Below, piece after piece: positions 7,939 through 14,275 of a DNA stretch of 64,000 nt. Below the pieces are notes generated by a model, which was not told the DNA's origin, did not search any database, and worked only from the letters and a program-made list of their open reading frames with translations. A program made the position numbers and the translations under genes. Origin of the DNA: a virus; IMG/VR virus record IMGVR_UViG_3300021964_000021, positions 1-64,000 of that record; one strand, given 5' to 3'. Every line of letters begins with the position of its first letter. Positions within the stretch are counted from its first letter, which is position 1.

Positions 7939-7971
7939 ATGCTTGGAAGTCTTGAACCAGAAGAACGTATT

Positions 7972-8211
7972 ATGTCTGAACCAAGTTTGAGTGAGCAGAT
8001 TGCTTCTGCTATTAAAAATCTTGGATGGGAAGTAGATGATGATGTTGCTGTAGAAATTGGCGGCACATCTGTTTACGAAATTGATGGTGCAGGCACTAAA
8101 TGGGCACCAGTCAAAGGAACTCGTAAGTACAATAAGGATGCTTTTATTGTAATCAAGAACAAGACTCGCGATCCTATTGTTCCTTCTCAACCAAATCCAG
8201 ATCTAAAGTAG
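7972..8211 (+). CDS. Small conserved-type hypothetical protein (79 aa)
   Basis: Soluble protein starting MSEPSLSEQIASAIKNL with a central GWEVDDDVAVEIGGTSVYEIDG and a Lys-rich end. No known domain recognised. An in-frame ATG at 7939 directly follows the terminator T-run and would leave no room for ribosome binding, so 7972 is preferred. It lies between psbD and a sulfotransferase. Confidence 0.65.
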   Translation: MSEPSLSEQIASAIKNLGWEVDDDVAVEIGGTSVYEIDGAGTKWAPVKGTRKYNKDAFIVIKNKTRDPIVPSQPNPDLK

Positions 8212-8228
8212 CATCATGAGTGAGAACT

Positions 8229-8858
8229 ATGTCATTATTTTATAAAAATAATTCGGCAATATATCATGTACATATTCCAAGAACTGGTGGGAGATTCATT
8301 ACTCAAACTTTACTAAGTAATGATTATGAGATTGCAAACCATACGTGCGATGACGATGTAATTTTATATGGTATTGAGTGTTATCACTTGCACTACCCAC
8401 TGTATGAATATTTTGAAGATGTATCAAGTTCATTACAATTTACAGTTTGTAGAAATCCTATTACCAGATTCTGGTCAGAGTTTTCTACTATTGCAATAAA
8501 AAGGTCCTATACTCAAGAGGATATAGAACCTTTAGATGACTATGATAATTTTTGCTATTGGATAGATTATGAACGAATGGTTCATCACTATGCAAAAAAT
8601 TGGTTTAGACCACAACATGAATTTGTAAGCGATAAAACTATCATTTGGAAATTTGAAGATGGTCTTGGTAATTCATTTAGATCTTGGTTTTATGAATTAA
8701 CTGGTGATAAATTGGAGGACAAAGAATACTCATATTATGGTGATGAAGAAACAGAATTAAACCCCAAACGAAAAGAATTTACATTATCAAAATCCATCAT
8801 GGATAATGTTTGTAAATATTATCAAGAAGACTTTAAGAGGTTTAATTATAATGAGTGA
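8229..8858 (+). CDS. Sulfotransferase-family protein
   Basis: 209 aa. HIPRTGGRF (residues 15-23) matches the PAPS 5'-phosphosulfate loop (HIPKTGGT type) and FTVCRNPITRFWSEFS (from residue 71) matches the 3'-phosphate binding block with Arg75 and a following Ser. These are the cofactor sites of the Golgi/bacterial Sulfotransfer_2 type enzymes that move sulfate from PAPS to a sugar or small molecule. The ATG is preferred to a GTG 9 nt upstream. The gene overlaps the following 2OG-Fe(II) oxygenase by 8 nt, suggesting coupled translation. Substrate unknown. Confidence 0.75.
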   Translation: MSLFYKNNSAIYHVHIPRTGGRFITQTLLSNDYEIANHTCDDDVILYGIECYHLHYPLYEYFEDVSSSLQFTVCRNPITRFWSEFSTIAIKRSYTQEDIEPLDDYDNFCYWIDYERMVHHYAKNWFRPQHEFVSDKTIIWKFEDGLGNSFRSWFYELTGDKLEDKEYSYYGDEETELNPKRKEFTLSKSIMDNVCKYYQEDFKRFNYNE

Positions 8859-9441
8859 AAATGTTGTTCCATTGTTTCCAACACCAGTTGGTGCCTATGA
8901 GATTGATGTTGATCTAGATTTTGTATATAAAAAAATTACGGAATATACATCTGCTCCTCATTTTTTATTAGAAGATTCTGATTCTAGCTTTGGACAAGAT
9001 AGTAACATTTTACAAGATTCAGATCTTGCTGATCTTAGATTAAAACTATTGGAATGTATTAAAGACTATACTGATACCACATGTCTTCAAGAACTTGAGA
9101 TTACAGGTGCTTGGTATAATCAAATGAGAAAAGGTGATAAAGTTACTCTACACCGACATGAAGGGAGTGTTATTAGTGGTGCTTTTTATGTCAAGACCGA
9201 TGAGAATACAGTTCCTCTCAGATTTCAAACACCATTAAAACCATATAAAATGAACGACTTATATGAGAATTTTAATTCTCAGTATGCAAGTTCTGGAGTT
9301 CAGATTAATGTTCAACCAGGAAGTCTTTTATTGTTTCCTAGTTGGTTGGAGCATGAGACTGATGCAGAGAAAGGTGAGAGGTGTGTGATTAGTTTTAATA
9401 CTTTTTATCGAGCAGCGATGTTTGTGAATCCTGACACCTGA
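8851..9441 (+). CDS. 2OG-Fe(II) oxygenase-like protein (TIGR02466 type)
   Basis: 196 aa. The double-stranded beta-helix signatures are visible: GAWYNQMRKGDKVTLHRHEG with the first metal His pair, SGAFYV, then PGSLLLFPSWLEHETDAE with the distal His, and an Arg in GERCVISFN for the 2-oxoglutarate carboxylate. N-terminal VVPLFPTPVGAYEID is typical of this phage-rich family. Starts within the sulfotransferase end (ATGAGTGA overlap). Hydroxylation of an unknown substrate is inferred; it is one of six such proteins in the window. Confidence 0.75.
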   Translation: MSENVVPLFPTPVGAYEIDVDLDFVYKKITEYTSAPHFLLEDSDSSFGQDSNILQDSDLADLRLKLLECIKDYTDTTCLQELEITGAWYNQMRKGDKVTLHRHEGSVISGAFYVKTDENTVPLRFQTPLKPYKMNDLYENFNSQYASSGVQINVQPGSLLLFPSWLEHETDAEKGERCVISFNTFYRAAMFVNPDT

Positions 9442-9442
9442 G

Positions 9443-9470
9443 TTGACTCATCTTTGAAACTATCTAATAT
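9443..9470 (+). promoter_or_regulatory. Host-type promoter before the PTOX operon
   Basis: TTGACT (9443-9448), 16-bp spacer, TAATAT (9465-9470), 23 nt before the ATG at 9494. Confidence 0.5.
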
Positions 9471-9493
9471 AGTAGTGGTTAGCATCAGAACAT

Positions 9494-9661
9494 ATGCCTA
9501 CTGGAATCGTGAGTAAAGTGGATTTACTCTCACGGGTTTTAAAACTAAAAGATAATATCTACCACAAGAGATGGTATCCTCACTGGAATGATCAAGAACG
9601 TAAGGCTGCAGATGATGCAATCAATAACGTATTAGACATTCTAGACGAGTATAGGTTATGA
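9494..9661 (+). CDS. 55-aa hypothetical protein preceding PTOX
   Basis: Reads MPTGIVSKVDLLSRVLKLK ... and ends LDILDEYRL, a basic, helical small protein with an aromatic centre (YHKRWYPHW). Its stop overlaps the PTOX start as ATGA, so translation is probably coupled. No family recognised. It is the only gene in 9442-9657 and lies just after a promoter. Confidence 0.6.
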   Translation: MPTGIVSKVDLLSRVLKLKDNIYHKRWYPHWNDQERKAADDAINNVLDILDEYRL

Positions 9662-10233
9662 AAAAAATTAACGAACTAGTACTAGGATTTACGATAGCAA
9701 TTATTGATTACCTCTATAGAGGTAGACACTTTCAAAGATTTTGGGTGCTTGAGGAAATTGCTCGGGCACCCTATTTTGCGTTTTTAAGTGTATTGCATTT
9801 TAGGGAATCACTTGGATTGAGAGGGCAATGGCACCTTCATTTGATGAAAGAGCACTTTGCACAGACAGTCAATGAGACAGAGCATCTTGAGTATATGGAA
9901 AGTCGGGGTGGTAATTCTTATTGGATTGATCGTTTTTTTGCCAGACACCTCGTACTTGTCTATTATTGGATTAACGTGGTTTATTATTGGTTGGCTCCTC
10001 GTGCTGCTTACCATCTCTCCTATGAAATAGAATTGCACGCTGCAGAAACATATGCACATTACCTTGCATATGAGGATTGGAATGATAAAAAAATCTGGGA
10101 GATAATGAATGATGAGATTCAACACTTCCAAGAACTTCAAGAAGCGATTAGGATTATCGATCCAGATTATTTGACTGTAAGGGAAAAGAGTTTACCTCCA
10201 TTCCCAGAATCTCTGGAGGAATTACTAAAATGA
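9658..10233 (+). CDS. Plastoquinol terminal oxidase (PTOX/alternative oxidase family)
   Basis: 191 aa, membrane-bound di-iron oxidase that passes electrons from plastoquinol to oxygen. The four helical metal motifs are present in order: LEEIARAPYF (31-40), NETEHLEYM (72-80), HAAETYAHY (127-135) and DEIQHF (152-157). A hydrophobic region (RHLVLVYYWINVVYYW) inserts in the membrane. Phage PTOX is known among cyanomyoviruses and would act as an electron valve next to phage D1/D2 and plastocyanin. It sits in a tight operon: coupled with the 55-aa gene upstream and a 43-aa membrane protein downstream, then zwf. Confidence 0.93.
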   Translation: MKKINELVLGFTIAIIDYLYRGRHFQRFWVLEEIARAPYFAFLSVLHFRESLGLRGQWHLHLMKEHFAQTVNETEHLEYMESRGGNSYWIDRFFARHLVLVYYWINVVYYWLAPRAAYHLSYEIELHAAETYAHYLAYEDWNDKKIWEIMNDEIQHFQELQEAIRIIDPDYLTVREKSLPPFPESLEELLK

Positions 10234-10361
10234 AATTAGCAGATGTCCTATTATGGGTTGCCCCGATCTTTGTATTGGCCACGATATACTTCGGGGTACG
10301 AAAAGGTGAAAATAACTATTACGAATCAGACAAATACGATGGAAATGGATGTGCTCACTAA
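10230..10361 (+). CDS. 43-aa membrane protein between PTOX and zwf
   Basis: ATG overlaps the PTOX stop (ATGA). It reads MKLADVLLWVAPIFVLATIY, one hydrophobic span at the N-terminus, followed by a short polar tail ending GNGCAH. Its end overlaps the proposed zwf start by 23 nt. Topology suggests a small partner of a membrane complex, possibly PTOX, but no homologue is recognised. Confidence 0.6.
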   Translation: MKLADVLLWVAPIFVLATIYFGVRKGENNYYESDKYDGNGCAH

Positions 10362-11676
10362 AGGAATAGTCATCTTCGGTGCCACTGGAGATCTATGCAA
10401 AAGAAAATTAATTCCTGCATTGTATAAACTCTGGCAGAAAAAACTTCTTCCAGATAATTTTTTGATTACTGGATGTGCTAGGAGAGAACCAACAGTACAA
10501 CAGTGGAAAGAATCTCTGGGTGAATATCCAGAAGAATTTTTGCACCATCTGGATTATGTCTCTGTTGATCTAGATAATGTTGATAGTCTATCTAAACTTC
10601 CTGACTATCTTGACGACAATACTTACTTCTTGTCCGTACCACCAGAAAGATATGCGAATGCTATCATCAATCTCAAAGAAGCAGGACTCCTTGAAGACCC
10701 AGAAAAAACTAGGGTGGTTATCGAGAAACCCTTTGGGTACGATTATAAATCTGCTAGTGCTCTACAGTCTGTGGTGGAGCGACATCTACGCGAGAAACAA
10801 GTATATCGCATTGACCATTATCTCGGTAAAGATACTGTTAATAACATCCTTGCCACTCGTTTTAGCAATATACTATTGGAACCACTTTGGAACCGCCAGT
10901 ATGTAGATGAAGTGCAAATCTTTGCTTCTGAAACTATTGGATGTGAAGGACGCTCACAGTACTATGAGACTGCTGGTGCTGTACGCGACATGCTACAGAA
11001 CCACATTCTTCAGGTACTTGCTTTGGTAGCAATGGAACCACCCAGCAAAATGAATGCTAGGGAAATCAGACGTGAGAAGACAAAGGTGCTTGCCGCCACT
11101 AAAATGAGTGAGAATATTATTCTTGGACAATATCATGGATACCGTGATGAAGAGGGCGTTGATCCTAATAGTGGTACTCCTACCCATTTTGCTGGTACTT
11201 TATTCATTGATAACTGGCGTTGGGAGGGAGTACCTTTTAACGTCCTAACGGGTAAGAAATTGCCATATCAATGTGTAGAGGTCGTAATCAAACTTAAAGC
11301 ACCACCGCTAAAACTCTATGAAGGTGAAATCAACGATCGTATTGTCATGCGTCTACAGCCTAATCCTCATCTGGACATTAGGATGGATATTAAATCTCCT
11401 GGGCTCAATGATAATCTTGAATTGGCTACACTCACTCACGACTACCCCCAAGATAGAGCAATCGACGGATACGAAAAACTCCTCTATGATGCTATAAATG
11501 GAGACCAGTCTCACTTTGTTCATGCTGATGAAGTTATGGAGAGTTGGAGAATTGTAGATGACCTTCTATGTACTGGTGATAGTTGCCCAATTCGCACTGT
11601 CCCTTATATCTACACTGGTGGTTGGGGACCGCACCACAAAATAGATCGTATTACTGAATGGGATTATCCAGCATAG
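10339..11676 (+). CDS. zwf: Glucose-6-phosphate 1-dehydrogenase
   Basis: 445 aa. Signatures: NADP-binding FGATGDLCKRK (13-23), EKPFG (129-133), and the catalytic RIDHYLGK (157-164) with its His. It oxidises glucose-6-phosphate to 6-phosphogluconolactone, making NADPH in the oxidative pentose phosphate pathway. Starts at 10339 or 10345 (both ATG) fit the first beta strand; the frame is open further upstream but that part does not look like the family and overlaps the small membrane protein. Somewhat shorter than host Zwf (about 500 aa). In cyanophages zwf belongs to the set that shifts host carbon toward NADPH and nucleotides. Confidence 0.96.
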   Translation: MEMDVLTKGIVIFGATGDLCKRKLIPALYKLWQKKLLPDNFLITGCARREPTVQQWKESLGEYPEEFLHHLDYVSVDLDNVDSLSKLPDYLDDNTYFLSVPPERYANAIINLKEAGLLEDPEKTRVVIEKPFGYDYKSASALQSVVERHLREKQVYRIDHYLGKDTVNNILATRFSNILLEPLWNRQYVDEVQIFASETIGCEGRSQYYETAGAVRDMLQNHILQVLALVAMEPPSKMNAREIRREKTKVLAATKMSENIILGQYHGYRDEEGVDPNSGTPTHFAGTLFIDNWRWEGVPFNVLTGKKLPYQCVEVVIKLKAPPLKLYEGEINDRIVMRLQPNPHLDIRMDIKSPGLNDNLELATLTHDYPQDRAIDGYEKLLYDAINGDQSHFVHADEVMESWRIVDDLLCTGDSCPIRTVPYIYTGGWGPHHKIDRITEWDYPA

Positions 11677-11685
11677 GTGATAGTT

Positions 11686-11693
11686 TATAAATA
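11686..11693 (+). promoter_or_regulatory. T4-type late promoter, TATAAATA
   Basis: Exact consensus, 9 nt after the zwf stop and 23 nt before the ATG at 11717; opens the fibre gene array. Confidence 0.75.
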
Positions 11694-11716
11694 TATGAAA
11701 CCCAGTGTAGATTATA

Positions 11717-12052
11717 ATGGCAGCAGTACCATTGAATCTGACCCTAGAGCAGGGAACAGACTTCCAAGTAAACTTTACTGTAAGGAATAAAGATCAGTCT
11801 CCCCTCAATCTCCTTGGTTATACTGCATCTAGTGAGATGCGGAAGCACTATACTGCAACAAAAAAGTATGACTTCGATGTCACTTTTGTTGATAGAGCTC
11901 AGGGTAGATTGAGACTTACCATGACGGATGCTGTCACTGGAACTTTGGCAGAAGGTAGATATGTCTATGACGTATTTGTGACCTCTGCAAATGGAACCAA
12001 AACAAAGGTTGTCGCTGGTATGGTCTTAGTACAACCAGGAGTTAGCTTCTAA
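11717..12052 (+). CDS. Small beta-rich virion protein (111 aa)
   Basis: MAAVPLNLTLEQGTDFQVNF followed by alternating strands, with SPLNLLGYTASSEMRKHY and a closing DGxxY-like EGRYVYDVFVTSANG segment. This pattern resembles N-terminal baseplate/upper-fibre attachment domains (BppU-like), where a tail protein binds the baseplate. Directly behind a late promoter and coupled by a 1-nt overlap with the next structural gene. Function is inferred from fold-like pattern and context. Confidence 0.7.
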   Translation: MAAVPLNLTLEQGTDFQVNFTVRNKDQSPLNLLGYTASSEMRKHYTATKKYDFDVTFVDRAQGRLRLTMTDAVTGTLAEGRYVYDVFVTSANGTKTKVVAGMVLVQPGVSF

Positions 12053-12753
12053 TGGCAGATTACATAATCACGTTAGATGATGATCAAGACGCCAGTATTG
12101 GTACACCAGATTATAATATTGGTGTAAATTATGAGATTCCATCAAAGAGTGTACAGTATCAGAATTTAATTCTTGATAGTATTGCATCTCAATTTGATGG
12201 GGTAAAAACTACATTTGATCTTACTGTTAACGGTGATCCTTATACTCCAGTAAATGCTCAGGGATTGATCATATCAATTAATGATGTTGTTCTTAGTCCT
12301 GGGGTTGACTACAATGTAAGTGGTAGTCAAATTATCTTTACTAATCCACCTGCTACATCCAGCGACTTTTTTGGTGTTGCATTAAGGACAGTTGCAGATC
12401 TAACAAGAACAATTAATTTTGTTCTTGATAATGGATCTAATGATATTACTCCTGGAGTAAAGGGATCTCTTGGTCTTGATGTATCTGGTAGAATTGAATC
12501 TTGGACCTTAGTCTCAGAGAACGAAGGTTCTATTGTTATAGATATTAAGAAGGATAAGTATGATACTTATCCAGATAGTTTGACTTCTATCGTAGGATCT
12601 GAGTATCCACGGTTGTCAAGTCAAAAGAAAAATAGAGACGAGTCACTGTCCACCTGGACTACAGACGTTGTTGCTGGTGATATTTTAGATTTTAGCGTTG
12701 TCTCTTGTACTGGCATTCAAAAATGCTCATTGTTCCTTAGACTAATCCTATAA
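12052..12753 (+). CDS. Virion structural protein, fibre-like (233 aa)
   Basis: Starts at the ATG in TAATG shared with the upstream stop. Contains LDSIASQFDGVKTTFDLTVNG and LIISINDVVLSPGVDYNVSG, a pattern common in cyanophage structural proteins where short beta modules repeat. C-terminal part has SQKKNRDESLSTWTTDVVAG and ends with a hydrophobic LFLRLIL. No enzymatic motif. Role inferred from late-operon position. Confidence 0.7.
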   Translation: MADYIITLDDDQDASIGTPDYNIGVNYEIPSKSVQYQNLILDSIASQFDGVKTTFDLTVNGDPYTPVNAQGLIISINDVVLSPGVDYNVSGSQIIFTNPPATSSDFFGVALRTVADLTRTINFVLDNGSNDITPGVKGSLGLDVSGRIESWTLVSENEGSIVIDIKKDKYDTYPDSLTSIVGSEYPRLSSQKKNRDESLSTWTTDVVAGDILDFSVVSCTGIQKCSLFLRLIL

Positions 12754-12764
12754 TTAAGGAACAT

Positions 12765-12772
12765 TATAAATA
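12765..12772 (+). promoter_or_regulatory. T4-type late promoter, TATAAATA
   Basis: Exact consensus 38 nt before the ATG at 12811. Confidence 0.75.
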
Positions 12773-12810
12773 AATCATAGGAAACACATGTTCATTAGGA
12801 GTCCACTCAG

Positions 12811-14196
12811 ATGGCTTTATTAGTATCCGACAACGGTGAACTTCAGTCGCTCAGATACCTGGTTAATTCTGATAGAAATATCCCCAGAAACCTTATCTTG
12901 AAACTGTATACTTCAAATACAGTTCCAACTGAGACTGATGTTCCCTCTCAGACCGCATATTACGAACCCTACGACGCTACAGGTCTTGTAGGTTATGGCA
13001 CTGCGCCTTCCACAGGTTATCCTTCCATCATCAATGCACGTCATGATGAGGATTATTCCAGACAGTATGGAATCTTCCTGAACGGAAGTGAGTGGAATGT
13101 AAGAACCATTCTTAACCCAATCGCTACCACTACTGGCAGTGGTAACGTCAACGAGTACACGATCACGGTATCCTCTGTTTCCAATATCGCGGTTGGTCAT
13201 TATGTAAGCGGCGGTAATGTCGGATCTAACGCTGTTGTTGCGGCAATCGATGGTAACACTATCGTTCTTACTGTAAAGAACGCTGCTACCTTCTCTAACC
13301 AACCTCTTGAGTTTGGTGTCGGTACAACAACTGCATCTTATCCTGAGCAGACTTTCACCTTCACCTCTGCTGCTAATAACATCTATGGTTATTATCTGAT
13401 CAGAGCAAACAATCTGCCAATCTCCCTGAACGGTGTTGAGCACGCGGTTAACGTCGGAACTGGTCTGACCATCTCTAAAGCACAGACAAGTGGAACTATC
13501 GGTAACTCTTATATCGATCTCTTCCCCTTCGCTTCTTCCCCATCTGTTGCTGGTGTAGGATCTGAGTTTACTCTGACTGTATCTTCTAATGTTGGTATTA
13601 ACACTAGACAGAGAGTAGAGGGTGCAGGCATTGCTGCAGGCGCAAGAGTTGTTGGTATCATGAATACCACCACCATCGTTCTTGATAAAAAGAACACTGG
13701 AACAGTTTCTGGTGTTGCTACCTTCTATCAAGAGATTGTTGAGGACATTTGTGTTGGCATGGGTGTTACTCACGGTAACATCGGCGGTGAGGTTGCTGCT
13801 ATCCTCGATGACACCACCATTACTGGTATCGATGAGAAGACTGGTAGAGTCTATCTGAGCAGCGAACTGCAGAACAACATTCAGAACGCTACTGGTAACG
13901 TTGTCTACTTCAACTATGCTGAAGTAAGCGTTGGTGCTACTACTCACGGACTGGTCGCTGGTGATGTAATCTACGTTGCTGCTGGTGCTGCTAACACCAC
14001 TACAACCTCTGGTACTTACACTATCCACACCACTGAGGACGAGAGCACCTTCACCACCATTCCTGCGATGACAGGTATCGGAAGTGCAACTCTCTACAGC
14101 AGCATCTTCTTTGCTGAGAGATTCACAAATGGTCCTTACAACATCCAGAACAACGGTGACCAAATCAAAGTTACTCTGAACGTCAGCCTCGACTGA
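12811..14196 (+). CDS. Virion structural protein (461 aa)
   Basis: MALLVSDNGELQSLRYLVN then a beta-rich protein with two internal copies of a module of the type SNIAVGHYVSGGNVGSNAVV/ SNVGINTRQRVEGAGIAAG, each followed by a DGNTIVLTVKNA or NTTTIVLDKKNT strand. Codons are markedly C-ending (AAC, ACC, ATC), unlike the AT-rich genes nearby, which suggests high expression. It has its own late promoter and its own terminator, so it is probably an abundant virion protein. No named family recognised. Confidence 0.75.
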   Translation: MALLVSDNGELQSLRYLVNSDRNIPRNLILKLYTSNTVPTETDVPSQTAYYEPYDATGLVGYGTAPSTGYPSIINARHDEDYSRQYGIFLNGSEWNVRTILNPIATTTGSGNVNEYTITVSSVSNIAVGHYVSGGNVGSNAVVAAIDGNTIVLTVKNAATFSNQPLEFGVGTTTASYPEQTFTFTSAANNIYGYYLIRANNLPISLNGVEHAVNVGTGLTISKAQTSGTIGNSYIDLFPFASSPSVAGVGSEFTLTVSSNVGINTRQRVEGAGIAAGARVVGIMNTTTIVLDKKNTGTVSGVATFYQEIVEDICVGMGVTHGNIGGEVAAILDDTTITGIDEKTGRVYLSSELQNNIQNATGNVVYFNYAEVSVGATTHGLVAGDVIYVAAGAANTTTTSGTYTIHTTEDESTFTTIPAMTGIGSATLYSSIFFAERFTNGPYNIQNNGDQIKVTLNVSLD

Positions 14197-14222
14197 TTAC
14201 TTTACACAATATACTTTGTCAT

Positions 14223-14258
14223 GGAGGGGTTGCCTGGTGCGATCCCTCCTATTTTTTT
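14223..14258 (+). terminator. Terminator after the 461-aa structural gene
   Basis: GGAGGG (14223-14228) pairs with CCCTCC (14244-14249), followed by TATTTTTTT. A -10-like TATACT lies 7 nt upstream of the stem. Confidence 0.75.
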
Positions 14259-14275
14259 AGGAGATAATAATCGCT

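Noticed and set aside
10243-10338. Extended N-terminus for zwf (32 extra codons)
   Set aside because: The extension overlaps a coupled 43-aa membrane protein in another frame and does not resemble G6PDH.
12913-14163. 416-codon antisense frame
   Set aside because: Complement of a highly biased structural gene; no sensible protein features.
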